Numbered from the stretch's first letter, positions 1 to 8,930 are shown. The stretch: DNA of 64,000 bases from CAZYJR01 sp964647905 (GCA_964647905.1 CAZYJR010000007.1:62001-126000), one strand, 5' to 3'. A program made the numbers and translations. The notes: generated from the sequence alone by a model not told the origin.

Positions 1-209
1 GCACGAAGACCGCTTGGGAGCTCTATGAGCGGGGCATCCCGGTCATCAAGACCTTGGCTGTTCCGAAGTATTTATTGGTTGGAATCATACCTTTAGGTAG
101 CCTTTTTTTGATCCTTGAGTTCATGCGGCGCGCGCGCAGCTTTTTTCGGGCCTTGGGCTCGGACGAGACCGAAGAGGAGCGAATCGCCCGGGAGCAGGAA
201 GGACTGTAG
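1..209 (+). CDS. TRAP transporter small permease, C-terminal fragment (partial)
   Basis: The window opens inside this gene; the reading frame is open from base 3 to the TAG at 207-209. The visible 68 residues contain one hydrophobic segment (KYLLVGIIPLGSLFLILEF) followed by a charged tail rich in Arg and Glu, the usual end of a DctQ-type four-helix TRAP small permease. A large permease gene follows 12 bp downstream, the standard dctQ-dctM order. The solute-binding gene presumably lies to the left, outside the window. The family call rests mainly on the neighbour and the membrane segment, because little sequence is present. Confidence 0.75.
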   Translation, partial: TKTAWELYERGIPVIKTLAVPKYLLVGIIPLGSLFLILEFMRRARSFFRALGSDETEEERIAREQEGL

Positions 210-221
210 GGGGATCCGCAT

Positions 222-1535
222 ATGGAGTGGTGGCAGATTCTACTGATCTTCGTGGGCTTCCTCCTGTTGATGCTGGCTACCGGCATGCCGGTGGCCTTTT
301 CGTTCCTGCTGATCAATATTGTCGGGGCGGTCACCGTGCTGGGGGGAGAGGTGGGTCTCCGACAGATGATGCTGAGCATCTACAGCGGGCTCACCAGCTT
401 CACCCTGGCGCCCGTGCCCCTGTTCGTCTTCATGGGGGAGATCCTATTCCACTCCGGCATGGCAATACGTACTTTGGACGTACTGGACAAGTGGATGGGG
501 AGGCTCCCCGGACGGTTGAGCCTTCTCACGGTCGCCGGGGGAACCATCTTTTCCAACCTGAGCGGCTCCACCATGGCCAACACCGCCATGCTGGGATCCC
601 TCCTGGTGCCCAGCATGACCAGCCGCGGGTACCGCAAGCCCATGATCCTGGGCCCGATCTTGGGAACCGGCGGGATCGCCATGATCATCCCGCCGAGCGC
701 CCTTGCCATTGTCCTGGGGACCCTGGCCCATCTTTCAATCGGCGAGCTGCTCCTGGCAGGGATCATACCTGGGCTGCTCATGGCGGTCCTCTATTTCTCA
801 TACATAATCGGGCGGTGCAAGCTGGACCCCTCCCTCGCACCGGCATATGAAGTCGCCAAAGTGAGCCTGGCCGAAAAGGTGACGGACTTGATCAAGTACG
901 TCCTGCCGCTTACAACCATCGTGTTCTTGGTGGTGGGCCTGATTTTCCTGGGAGTGGCGACCCCCACGGAAGCCGCAGCCATGGGAAGCGTCGGTTCTTT
1001 GGCCTTGGCCGCCTGCTACCGCTCACTCAACTTGCGTGTTCTGAAGCGCTCGGTACGAGGCGCCTTGAAGGTCACGGTGATGACCTTCATGATCATTGCC
1101 GGTTCCATCACCTTCAGCCAGCTCTTGGCGTTTACGGGCGCCACCCGGGGCATGGTGGAGTTCGTGGCCGAGCTGCCGCTGGCACCCATCCTCATCCTCA
1201 TATGCATGCAGCTGATCCTGATCCTGCTCGGAGCCTTCATGGAGCAGATATCCATGATGATGATCAGCGTGCCCATCTTCATGCCCGTGGTGCACACTCT
1301 GGGCTTTGATCCCATTTGGTTCGGGATCCTCATGCTCCTGAACCTGGAGATCGCCTTCACAACGCCTCCTTTCGGCCTCCTGCTGTTCGTAATGAAAGGG
1401 GTCGCCCCGGAAGACACCAAAATGGGCGATATCTACCGTGCGGCCCTTCCCTTCATCATCTGCGACCTCATCGCCATGGCCCTCATCATGGCCTTCCCTG
1501 CCATTACCCTGTGGCTGCCGGGGCTGATGCGCTGA
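222..1535 (+). CDS. dctM: TRAP transporter large permease (DctM family)
   Basis: This 437-residue, very hydrophobic protein has the DctM hallmarks: an N-terminal stretch with GMPVAFSFLL, the PLFVFMGEILFHSG segment, the SGSTMANTAMLGSLLVPSM segment, and a C-terminal TPPFGLLLFVMKGVAP region. It forms the Na+-coupled translocation unit of a tripartite ATP-independent transporter in the inner membrane, probably for a dicarboxylate or other organic acid; the substrate cannot be read from sequence. The ATG at 222 lies 12 bp after the small permease stop. It is paralogous to the minus-strand DctM at 3690-4991. Confidence 0.93.
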   Translation: MEWWQILLIFVGFLLLMLATGMPVAFSFLLINIVGAVTVLGGEVGLRQMMLSIYSGLTSFTLAPVPLFVFMGEILFHSGMAIRTLDVLDKWMGRLPGRLSLLTVAGGTIFSNLSGSTMANTAMLGSLLVPSMTSRGYRKPMILGPILGTGGIAMIIPPSALAIVLGTLAHLSIGELLLAGIIPGLLMAVLYFSYIIGRCKLDPSLAPAYEVAKVSLAEKVTDLIKYVLPLTTIVFLVVGLIFLGVATPTEAAAMGSVGSLALAACYRSLNLRVLKRSVRGALKVTVMTFMIIAGSITFSQLLAFTGATRGMVEFVAELPLAPILILICMQLILILLGAFMEQISMMMISVPIFMPVVHTLGFDPIWFGILMLLNLEIAFTTPPFGLLLFVMKGVAPEDTKMGDIYRAALPFIICDLIAMALIMAFPAITLWLPGLMR

Positions 1536-1570
1536 CCTCGGGACTCAGCGCCGAGCGGCTCTCAAGAGGA

Positions 1571-1599
1571 GTGAATTCGGCGGGAGTTTATGGTAAAAT
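1571..1599 (+). promoter_or_regulatory. Candidate extended -10 promoter upstream of the cupin gene
   Basis: An extended -10 element TGGTAAAAT lies at 1591-1599. It has only a weak -35 (GTGAAT, 1571-1576) at 17-bp spacing. It would give a leader of about 90 bases before the ATG at 1698. Inferred from consensus only. Confidence 0.35.
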
Positions 1600-1697
1600 C
1601 CCGGGTTGCCTTTGGAAGAAGCATCCCTGAACCGGCCGCCGGTCCCGCTCTCATTGTGGGGCGGCGAGGCGGCATTTCGCCACGAAAGGAGGGGGAC

Positions 1698-1970
1698 ATG
1701 AGCAGGATCGAGATCCGGAAGCCGAGCCAGGAAGACTTGGAGAGACGCGGGGTCAGGAGCTGGCCCGTATGGGAAAAGGAGGTCTCCAGGTTCGACTGGC
1801 ACTATGACGAGACAGAGGAATGCTACCTTTTGGAGGGCAGAGTCGTGGTCGAGACCGAGGACGGGGAGTCGGTCGAGTTCGGGAGAGGGGACTTCGTGAC
1901 CTTCCCGAAAGGGCTTTCATGCGTGTGGGATGTTAGGGAGCCGGTCAAGAAACACTACAGCTTCAGATAG
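1698..1970 (+). CDS. Small cupin-domain protein (Cupin_3/DUF861-like)
   Basis: The 90-residue product is a single small cupin barrel. It has the pattern WHYDETEECYLLEGRV, a conserved Glu near residue 45, followed by the GRGDFVTFPKGLSCVW turn typical of DUF861 (ethanolamine-utilization EutQ-like) cupins. A longer frame opens at 1590, but the ATG at 1698 is preceded by a clear AAGGAGGGGG ribosome site and starts right where the family similarity begins. The function is unknown; such cupins often bind a metal or small carboxylate. It stands alone between TRAP genes and the beta-CASP gene. Confidence 0.8.
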   Translation: MSRIEIRKPSQEDLERRGVRSWPVWEKEVSRFDWHYDETEECYLLEGRVVVETEDGESVEFGRGDFVTFPKGLSCVWDVREPVKKHYSFR

Positions 1971-2050
1971 GGCGCCCTTGAGATAGGGTCGCTTTTGGAT
2001 TCGATGGGATTCCCCCGGGAGCAGGCCGGGGGAAGGGAAAGGAGCCCCGG

Positions 2051-3661
2051 ATGGTGAGAGTGACGTGTCTGGGCGGGGTGGGGTCGGTGACCGGCTCCAG
2101 TTACCTGATAGAGAGCCCCGGCGGGGGCAGGGCGCTCGTGGATTGCGGCCTTTTCCAGGGCGGGCGGGAGACGGAGAGCCGAAACTGGGGCGAGTGGGGG
2201 TTTGATCCTGAGAGCGTGGACACCCTGTTTCTTACCCACGCACATATTGATCACAGCGGCCGCATCCCCAAACTGATCAAAGACGGATTCAAGGGGCGGA
2301 TCATCACCTCGCCTCCCACGGCCGAGCTCTGCAGGATCATGCTCCTTGATTCCGCCCATATCCAGGAGATGGACGCAGAGTGGCAGAACCGAAAAAACAA
2401 GCGGCAGGCCGGGAAGGATCCGGTGGAGCCCCTCTACACTACAGAAGACGCTGAGCGGAGCCTGGAGCATTTCGACCCGGTTGAGCGGGACAGGGTGATC
2501 CCCTTTGGCCCGGGCATGAAAGCGCGGCTCCGCAACGCGGGTCATATCCTGGGCTCATCCATACTGGAGCTGTGGGTGGGCGAGGGCGAAGACGAGGTCA
2601 AGGCGGTCTTCTCAGGGGACCTCGGCAAGAAGGACCAGCTCATTGTCAAGGATCCCCACGAGATTTTCGCCGCAGACTACCTCTTCCTGGAGTCCACTTA
2701 CGGAAACCGGCTCCACCGCGGTTTTGAGGAGAGCAGGGCCGAGCTCCTGGAGGCCATCCAGTACGCCCACGGAAACGGCGAAAAGGTGATGATCCCGGCC
2801 TTTGCAGTGGAAAGGACACAGGAGATCATTTACATGCTGGGCGAGTTCCACAGGGAAGGCCTCCTGCCTGACATACCGGTTTACCTGGACAGCCCTCTTG
2901 CGATCAAGGCCACTGAGATCTTCAGGAAAAACAAGAATTACTACGATCAAGAGGCCTCGGCCATAGTGGGTCAGGGCTTTGATCCGTTTGATCTCCCCAA
3001 TCTCAGGTTCGCGCCGTCCACCAGGGAGTCCATAGCCATTAACGAGCAGGCCGGATCGGCCATAGTGATTGCAGGAAACGGCATGTGCACGGCCGGGCGC
3101 ATAAAGCACCACTTGAAACACAACCTCTGGAGGAGGGGGGCCAGTCTCGTCATTGTGGGGTTCCAGGCCGAGGGGACCACGGGCAGGCGCATCGTGGACG
3201 GGGAGAGGCGGGTCAAGATCTTCAGGGAGGATGTGGCCGTAGCCGCCCGTGTCTTCACAATAGGCGGTTTTTCCGCCCACGCCGACCAGAAGGACCTCCT
3301 GGAGTGGGCCCGAAACTTTGCCGAGTCAAGACCGAGGGTCTTTCTCGTCCACGGCGAGGCTGCCGCCAGCCAGGCCCTGGCCGCCAAAATCCAGGAAGAT
3401 TTGGGCCTGGAGGCGATTATACCCCGCTGGAAGGAACGCCTGATCCTGAAGCCGAGGGAGGTGGTGACCGAGGAGCCCGGGGTCGAGGAAGTCGGCCCGG
3501 ACCTGAGGCGGGTGATGGAGGGCACCCTAATGGGCCTGGAAAAGGAGTTGGAAAGGCTAAAGGCGCGCCTTGGCGAGGTCCCGGTCGACAGGATCCGGGA
3601 GGAGGAAGTGGACGAGCTCAGGTACATCAAAGGTGAATTGGAGGGGCTGCTCAGCGGGTAA
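2051..3661 (+). CDS. Beta-CASP metallo-beta-lactamase family nuclease
   Basis: The 536-residue protein starts with a metallo-beta-lactamase fold carrying the zinc motif HAHIDH (residues 63-68). Further conserved metal-site segments are NAGHILGSS, FSGDLG and, near the C-terminus, FSAHADQKDL. Between them lies the beta-CASP cap with ESTYGNR, PAFAVERTQE and GNGMCTAGRI. This is the architecture of the CPSF73/Ysh1-like RNA-processing nucleases found in many bacteria, so cleavage of RNA is the best guess. The last 70 residues are charged and probably helical. It has its own GGAG site and no obvious operon partner. Confidence 0.9.
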   Translation: MVRVTCLGGVGSVTGSSYLIESPGGGRALVDCGLFQGGRETESRNWGEWGFDPESVDTLFLTHAHIDHSGRIPKLIKDGFKGRIITSPPTAELCRIMLLDSAHIQEMDAEWQNRKNKRQAGKDPVEPLYTTEDAERSLEHFDPVERDRVIPFGPGMKARLRNAGHILGSSILELWVGEGEDEVKAVFSGDLGKKDQLIVKDPHEIFAADYLFLESTYGNRLHRGFEESRAELLEAIQYAHGNGEKVMIPAFAVERTQEIIYMLGEFHREGLLPDIPVYLDSPLAIKATEIFRKNKNYYDQEASAIVGQGFDPFDLPNLRFAPSTRESIAINEQAGSAIVIAGNGMCTAGRIKHHLKHNLWRRGASLVIVGFQAEGTTGRRIVDGERRVKIFREDVAVAARVFTIGGFSAHADQKDLLEWARNFAESRPRVFLVHGEAAASQALAAKIQEDLGLEAIIPRWKERLILKPREVVTEEPGVEEVGPDLRRVMEGTLMGLEKELERLKARLGEVPVDRIREEEVDELRYIKGELEGLLSG

Positions 3662-3689
3662 GCGGGCCCACAGCTCACCCGGCTCCCGG

Positions 3690-4991
3690 TCACTTCATGA
3701 GCCCTGGCAGGTACAAGGCGATCCGGGGGAAGAAGAGCAAAATCAGATTGCAAAGGAGCAAGGCCAGGAGCATGGGAAAGACGCCCCTGAAGATCTTCAT
3801 CAGGGGCACGTCCTTTGCCACGCCGTAGACCACGTATACGTTGACACCAACCGGTGGGGTGATTACCCCCATCTCGGTTACCAGCACTATCACCACGCCG
3901 AACCAGATGGGGTCGAAGCCCAAGGCCTGTGCAACGGGGAAGAAGATCGGTATGGTGAGCATGATCATGGCCAGAGCGTCCATGAAACAGCCGCCCAATA
4001 GGTAGACCACCGTGATCAGGCCCATGACCGCATGGGGCGGCAGGGGGAGACCGCCCACCCAATCCGCAAGCTCATAGGGCACCCTGGTGATTGCCATGAA
4101 GTGCCCGAAAATCACCGCCCCGGTGACGATCACCATCACCATGCAGCTGATCTTGGTGGTGTCGGCCAGCGACTCCACGAACCCCTGCCATGAGAGCTGC
4201 CGCCTGCCCACTGCTATCAACAGGGTCAGGAAGGCCCCGACGGCGGCCGCTTCCGTAGGCGTGAAGAACCCGAAAAACATGCCCCCCATTACCAGGATAA
4301 ATATGGAAAGGGTCTCCAGGATGCCGGCGAAGGAGCCCAGCTTTTCCCTTATGGTGCTCCTGGGCCCCGGGGGGGCCAAGTCGGGGTTTCGCCTTACCCT
4401 GATGGCTATGGTCGCGAGGAACAGGAAGCACAGGAGAATACCGGGCAGGATCCCGGCGGCGAAGAGCTTGCCTATGGATTGCTCGGTGAGGATGCCGTAG
4501 ACGATAAAGACCACGCTCGGAGGGATGAGTATCCCCAGGCTGCCTGCGGCGGCCACGGTCCCGGTTGCAAGGCCCATGTCATAGCCGTAGCGGCGCATCT
4601 CCGGCAGGGTGACCGTGGCCATGGTGGCTGCTGTTGCATTGGTGGACCCGGAGATGGCGGAAAAGCCCGCGCAGGCCCCCACCGTGGCCATGGCCAGCCC
4701 GCCGCGGCGATTGCCGAGGAGAACGTAAGCGGAGTCGTAGAGCCTGCGGCTGATCCCGGACTGGAAGGCTATTTGGCCCATGAAGACGAATAGCGGTATG
4801 ACGGTCAGGCCGTAGGACGAGAATACGTCCCATACGTCTCTTGCCAGGAGATTCAAGCCCGCCTTTAGGTTGACCACGTAGCTGAAGCCCAGGAAGCCCA
4901 AGAACCCCATCACGAAGCCCACCGGCATCCGCGAGAAGAGGAGGACGATCAGGACTACTAGCCCCAGTATGCCGACAGTGGTCAGGTCCAT
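3690..4991 (-). CDS. dctM: TRAP transporter large permease (DctM family)
   Basis: The 433-residue polytopic membrane protein has the DctM pattern: RMPVGFVMGFLGFLGF near the N-terminus, PLFVFMGQIAFQSGISRRLY, SGSTNATAATMATVTLPEM, ILIPPSVVFIVYGILTEQS and a C-terminal ITPPVGVNVYVVYGVAKDVP. It is the channel subunit of a Na+-coupled TRAP importer. Its start overlaps the stop of the small permease by 10 bp, so translation is probably coupled. It is the last gene of a dctP-dctQ-dctM operon. The convergent beta-CASP gene ends 28 bp away. Confidence 0.95.
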   Translation of the reverse strand: MDLTTVGILGLVVLIVLLFSRMPVGFVMGFLGFLGFSYVVNLKAGLNLLARDVWDVFSSYGLTVIPLFVFMGQIAFQSGISRRLYDSAYVLLGNRRGGLAMATVGACAGFSAISGSTNATAATMATVTLPEMRRYGYDMGLATGTVAAAGSLGILIPPSVVFIVYGILTEQSIGKLFAAGILPGILLCFLFLATIAIRVRRNPDLAPPGPRSTIREKLGSFAGILETLSIFILVMGGMFFGFFTPTEAAAVGAFLTLLIAVGRRQLSWQGFVESLADTTKISCMVMVIVTGAVIFGHFMAITRVPYELADWVGGLPLPPHAVMGLITVVYLLGGCFMDALAMIMLTIPIFFPVAQALGFDPIWFGVVIVLVTEMGVITPPVGVNVYVVYGVAKDVPLMKIFRGVFPMLLALLLCNLILLFFPRIALYLPGLMK

Positions 4992-5473
4992 GGCCCCGCC
5001 TTTCTGATGTTTTCCAGTACGCGTTTGATCAGCACGAGACAGACGGCGAAGGCCGCCAGGCCCACCCCGTAGACAAAAGGATAAAAGGGAAGCTCGAGAG
5101 TGAGCGAGACCTCACCCGAGGCCTTGAGCTGCCCGGCGTAGCGGATGCTCTGCCAGCCTATGAGGGCGAAGAAGACAAGGCTGAAGACGCCGGTGACGGC
5201 GCCCACGGCCGCCTGAACCCGCTCGGGGAGGAGTTGAGTGATTACGCTGACCGCTACGTGGCCGCCCTGAACCGAGGTGTGGGCCATGGCAAAGGCGACG
5301 GCAAGGGCCCCGAGGAAGCAGACCAGCTCATAGGTGCCCGGGATCGGCATCCTGAAGTAACGCAGGATTACGTCCGCGCAGGTGAGGAACATCATGGCCA
5401 CAATTGATGCCCCGGCGACCCAGAAGAGGACCCAAGACAGCCGCCTGCTGACTCTGTCCAGGATATCGATCAT
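4982..5473 (-). CDS. dctQ: TRAP transporter small permease (DctQ family)
   Basis: The 163-residue protein has four hydrophobic segments in the DctQ pattern, including CADVILRYFRMPIPGTYELV and a central block with VQGGHVAVSVITQLL. The frame is open further upstream, but the ATG at 5473 is preceded by GGAGGGACA and begins with the typical amphipathic MIDILDRVSRRLSW segment, so it is chosen over the upstream one. It pairs with the DctM at 3690-4991 and overlaps that gene by 10 bp. Confidence 0.9.
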   Translation of the reverse strand: MIDILDRVSRRLSWVLFWVAGASIVAMMFLTCADVILRYFRMPIPGTYELVCFLGALAVAFAMAHTSVQGGHVAVSVITQLLPERVQAAVGAVTGVFSLVFFALIGWQSIRYAGQLKASGEVSLTLELPFYPFVYGVGLAAFAVCLVLIKRVLENIRKAGPWT

Positions 5474-5566
5474 TGTCCCTCCGTCACGGGCTTCTCCTAT
5501 AGGCCCCGCAAGCTGCGGCCGCAGCGGGCGGGCGTTCGGCATCGCCAGCCCGCTGCATGGCGACAA

Positions 5567-6586
5567 CTATTTGTATTCCTGAGAGTATTTGTCTATAAGG
5601 CTCTGGACCTTGTCCACATAAGCCTGTCCGTTCGGGGTGTTCTGGGCATAATCCATTATGACCGGCTCCACGGCCTCCCTCCACTTCCGGGACTCTTCTT
5701 CGGAGAGTTGGATCACCTCGTTGTCGAGGCTCTTCGTGAATTCTCTCCCCTCTTGGTCTGCCTTGTCCCAGGCGTTGCCGTGGACATCCACCCACTGATC
5801 GCTCAGCTCGTCAAAGACCTTCTTGACTTCATCGGGGAGGGCGTTCCATTTGTCCTTGTTCATCACCACGAACATCGCCGTGGTGTATCCCACGCTGAAG
5901 CACTCGGTGGTGTAATCGATCACCTCACCCTGTTTCCAGCCCTTGAGCACCTCAATGGGGCTGAAGGTCCCTTCGACCACGCCCTTTTGAAGGGATTCAT
6001 AGGTGTCTCCCTGGGGCATGGCTACCGGCACACCCCCAAGGGCTTCCACCACCTTGGCGCTCAATCCTGTGGCCCGGATCTTCATGCCGCGTAAGTCTTC
6101 CAGGGTCCTCACGGGTTTCTTGGTGTGGAGCAGGCCGGGGCCGTGCGCATGCACGTAAAGGACTTTGGTGTCATGGAGCTCCTTGGGGTTGACTTGCTTG
6201 GCGAACTCATGGGCGACGCGACTGGCGACTCTACCATTGGGGTATCCCATAGGGAGATCCACCGCGGCCATGACCGGGAAACGACCCCTGGTATAGGCGA
6301 AGCAGGAGTTTCCGATATCCGAGATCCCTGTAACCACCCCGTCATACACCTGCGGTGCCTTGGTAAGCGTCCCTCCCGGGAAAGCGGTGATTTTCACCTT
6401 TCCGTTGGTCCTCTTTTCCACTTCTTTGGCGAAATCAACGGCGGCCTGGGCTTGGACATGGGTGGGCGGGAAAAAGATGCTGTAGGTAAGGTCAATCTGC
6501 TCGGCTTTTGCGGCCGGGCTTCCTGTAAGGAGCAGGGCCGCTCCCAGGCATGCAATGGTGAGTACAACCGAAACTCTGATTTTCAT
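5567..6586 (-). CDS. dctP: TRAP transporter solute-binding protein (DctP family)
   Basis: The 339-residue protein begins with a signal peptide (basic MKIR, hydrophobic core, cleavage near SPAAKA) and continues as a DctP-type periplasmic receptor. It shows the family's FPPTHVQAQAAVDFAKEVEKR start, AFPGGTLTKAPQVYDGV and the substrate-carboxylate region LEDLRGMKIRATGLSAKVVEALGGVPV, which includes the conserved Arg. It delivers an organic acid to the downstream DctQM permease. The precise ligand is not predictable. It is the first gene of the operon, with a good GGAGG site. Confidence 0.95.
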   Translation of the reverse strand: MKIRVSVVLTIACLGAALLLTGSPAAKAEQIDLTYSIFFPPTHVQAQAAVDFAKEVEKRTNGKVKITAFPGGTLTKAPQVYDGVVTGISDIGNSCFAYTRGRFPVMAAVDLPMGYPNGRVASRVAHEFAKQVNPKELHDTKVLYVHAHGPGLLHTKKPVRTLEDLRGMKIRATGLSAKVVEALGGVPVAMPQGDTYESLQKGVVEGTFSPIEVLKGWKQGEVIDYTTECFSVGYTTAMFVVMNKDKWNALPDEVKKVFDELSDQWVDVHGNAWDKADQEGREFTKSLDNEVIQLSEEESRKWREAVEPVIMDYAQNTPNGQAYVDKVQSLIDKYSQEYK

Positions 6587-6845
6587 GGCCTACCTCCTTG
6601 GTTATGGGTATGAAAACCCGTTCGTGACTATGCTCCAAATCAATGCTTCGGATCTCACCTCCTTTCCCTGTATGAAATATCGCTCTTGAGCCCGAAAATC
6701 ATCCAGACACGGGCACTACCAGGTAAGTTCCGTTACATTCCATAACGACAAATATATAACACGCTCCTTCCAGGAAACAAAGCCTTTCTCACCAGGGACA
6801 GAAAGAGCCGGCCATCGAGTTCTACCGCAGCCCGTCCCGGATTCA
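6587..6845 (-). promoter_or_regulatory. Upstream region of the dctPQM operon with weak promoter and dyad
   Basis: This 259-bp non-coding stretch is AT-richer than its flanks. On the minus strand a -10 like TATATT lies at 6756-6751, with only a weak -35 (TTGTTT) 18 bp upstream. Next to it is a short dyad CGTTA-N7-TAACG (about 6731-6747) that could be an operator. No coding potential or RNA gene is seen here. The assignments are consensus-based guesses. Confidence 0.3.
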
Positions 6846-7451
6846 TCAGGAAAAAGGTTGTGTAGCCGAGTCCAGGTAGCGGCTGATGGCTGAGTCATAA
6901 GCGCTTGTGATGCGGAATACTTTTCTTGCAAGCCTGAACCTGGTCTCCAGGGTCGTTGCCCCGGAGTGGGCGGTCATTTCACCCAGCACCGGGCCGTAGT
7001 CGGAGGGATCCACCACCACGGTAACGTGGCGGAAGTTCTTGGCCGAGGATCTGAGCATGGACGGCCCGCCGATATCGATGTTTTCAACCGCTTCCTCCAG
7101 GGTTACTCCATCCCTTTCCACAGTCTTCTCGAACTGGTAGAGGTTGACCACCACCATGTCAATAGGCAGTATGCCGTGGGTCTTCATCATTCGGCTGTGC
7201 TCAAGGTCGTCCCTGAGCCCGAGGAGCCCCCCGTGTATTTTGGGGTGAAGGGTCTTCACCCTACCATCCATTATTTCGGGAAAACCGGTGTAATCCGAGA
7301 TGTCCTTGACCGCTACCCCGCCTTGGCGGATGGCCCTGGCCGTGCCTCCGGTGGAGAGAATCTCCACACCGAACTCGGCTAGGGACCCGGCGAATTCCAC
7401 CACCCCGCTCTTGTCGGTCACACTGATTATGGCCCGCTCAATCTTTCCCAT
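6846..7451 (-). CDS. purH: IMP cyclohydrolase, stand-alone PurH N-terminal domain
   Basis: The 201-residue protein matches only the N-terminal MGS-like IMP cyclohydrolase domain of bifunctional PurH. It contains ISVTDKSG, ILSTGGTARAI, FPEIMDGRVKTLHPKIHGGLL and GGPSMLRSSAKNF. It would close the ring of FAICAR to IMP, the last step of purine synthesis. Normal PurH is about 520 residues; here the protein ends just after the linker helix (AYDSAISRYL) with a clean stop, so this looks like a natural single-domain enzyme and not a truncation. The AICAR formyltransferase must be encoded elsewhere. The gene stands alone. Confidence 0.9.
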   Translation of the reverse strand: MGKIERAIISVTDKSGVVEFAGSLAEFGVEILSTGGTARAIRQGGVAVKDISDYTGFPEIMDGRVKTLHPKIHGGLLGLRDDLEHSRMMKTHGILPIDMVVVNLYQFEKTVERDGVTLEEAVENIDIGGPSMLRSSAKNFRHVTVVVDPSDYGPVLGEMTAHSGATTLETRFRLARKVFRITSAYDSAISRYLDSATQPFS

Positions 7452-7462
7452 CTCTTCCTCCT

Positions 7463-7523
7463 GGGGTCGGGTCTTAAATATTAATTATTGCCAAGCAATA
7501 ATTAATATTTAAGACCCGACCCC
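7463..7523. repeat. 61-bp perfect palindrome (29-bp arms, 3-base loop)
   Basis: The left arm (7463-7491) and right arm (7495-7523) are exact inverse complements around a CAA loop. The outer part is GC-rich (GGGGTCGGGTC) and the inner part AT-rich (TTAAATATTAATTATTG). It lies 12 bp upstream of the IMP cyclohydrolase start and about 90 bp before waaA. The shape resembles REP/MITE-type palindromes mobilised by Y1 (REP-associated) transposases, but a role as a bidirectional terminator or cruciform cannot be excluded. Confidence 0.85.
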
Positions 7524-7576
7524 GGCGTGTCTATAGAACCAATTTAACCCCGGTGGAGTCCAAGAATCAAGTGGGT

Positions 7577-7605
7577 TTGACAGCAACGGGCTTTGTGTGT
7601 ACAAG
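7577..7605 (+). promoter_or_regulatory. Candidate promoter of waaA
   Basis: A perfect -35 TTGACA (7577-7582) is followed at 17 bp by TACAAG (7600-7605). Transcription would start near 7612, directly at the ATG at 7614, so if real the message would be nearly leaderless. Confidence 0.35.
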
Positions 7606-7613
7606 TCGGACCC

Positions 7614-8930
7614 ATGAAAGCACTGGAAGCGCTCTATGCCTGCATGACCACCGCCGCCTTGACTTTGGCCGTCCCTGTCCTTTGGCTCTGCAGCCGGGCG
7701 GAGTCCATCCCGTTCAGGGAAGCAGAGGAGAGGCTGGGGCGGGTGCCTTTCGAGTATAGGGCCCGCCTTCGCGGCCGGCCGAGGATCTGGATACACGGAG
7801 CCAGCCTGGGCGAGGTGAAGGTGGCGGCGTCCCTGCGACACGCCCTCGTTGGATTGATACCCGGCTGCTCCATAATTCTCTCCACCTTCACCAAGCACGG
7901 GAAGGACAGGGCGCGCAGTATAATGGGCGAGGGTGTTCCTGTGGTTTACGCTCCACTGGACTCCCCGCCGGCGGTCAGGCGGGCCATGAGGCGGGTTCAG
8001 CCCGATGTGCTGGTCTTCCTGGAGACCGAGATCTGGCCGGCTTGGCTGATGGAGGCAAGCAAACAGGGGATACCGGTTGCCTTGATCAACGGACGAATAT
8101 CATCCAGGTCAATAGGGAGATATAGGAGATCTCGAGCCTTTTTCAAGGGGGTCCTGGGGCGGATCAGCGCTTTCAGCATGGTTGGTGAGGAGGACGCCGA
8201 GAGGATCAGGTCTATGGGAGCCGATCCCTCCCGTGTCAAGGTCAATGGAAACGCCAAGGATGATCTCCTGGCCGAGACCACTGATATGGACCTGGCGGAG
8301 TCTGCCAGGAGACTGCTGGGCCTCTTTGGTGAAAGACCTGTGATAGTGGCCGGGAGCACCCGCAGCGGCGAGGAACCCATGCTGCTCGAGGCCTACTCCG
8401 CTGTGTCCAAGGCTTTCCCCGAGGCCGTGATGATAATCGCTCCCCGGCATATTCGGCGGGCGGAAGAAATCGAGCGTCTTGTCCTGGCCCGCGGATATAC
8501 CTGTAAGCTGCGGAGTACGATCAGGCAGAGCCGATCCGATTGTACAGAGCAGATCATTATCCTGGATTCTTTCGGGGAACTCTTTAGTGTGTATTCCCTG
8601 GCCTCCGTGGTATTCATAGGAGGGAGTCTGGTGCCCAAGGGGGGGCAGAATCCATTGGAGGCCGCCGTTTGGGGAAAGCCGGTCCTCTACGGGCCTTTTA
8701 TGGAAGCCTTTCTCCACGCCAGGGAGGTGCTGGAGGCTTCAGGGGCGTCAATCGAGGTAAAAGGGGTTCAGGACCTGGCCGAAAAGATTGTTTTTCTCCT
8801 GCGCGAGCCGGAGCGCTGTGCGCGTATGGGGGAAGCCGGTCGCGCCGCGGTCCTGGGGAGCCCTGGCGTCACAGAGGCCCATGCCGGGGTGGTGGCCTCG
8901 TTGTACGGAGAGGAGGATACATGGAGTTGA
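7614..8930 (+). CDS. waaA: 3-deoxy-D-manno-octulosonic acid (Kdo) transferase
   Basis: The 438-residue protein is a GT30 glycosyltransferase that adds Kdo to lipid A precursors at the inner membrane. It has the N-terminal membrane anchor, IWIHGASLGEVKVA with the catalytic Glu, LETEIWPAWLM, the GSTRSGEE nucleotide-binding turn, and IGGSLVPKGGQNPLEAA near the C-terminus. Length is normal for the family. The ATG at 7614 starts the usual N-terminal helix; a TTG 21 bases upstream is in frame but has no better support. Its end overlaps the next gene by 10 bp. Confidence 0.93.
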   Translation: MKALEALYACMTTAALTLAVPVLWLCSRAESIPFREAEERLGRVPFEYRARLRGRPRIWIHGASLGEVKVAASLRHALVGLIPGCSIILSTFTKHGKDRARSIMGEGVPVVYAPLDSPPAVRRAMRRVQPDVLVFLETEIWPAWLMEASKQGIPVALINGRISSRSIGRYRRSRAFFKGVLGRISAFSMVGEEDAERIRSMGADPSRVKVNGNAKDDLLAETTDMDLAESARRLLGLFGERPVIVAGSTRSGEEPMLLEAYSAVSKAFPEAVMIIAPRHIRRAEEIERLVLARGYTCKLRSTIRQSRSDCTEQIIILDSFGELFSVYSLASVVFIGGSLVPKGGQNPLEAAVWGKPVLYGPFMEAFLHAREVLEASGASIEVKGVQDLAEKIVFLLREPERCARMGEAGRAAVLGSPGVTEAHAGVVASLYGEEDTWS

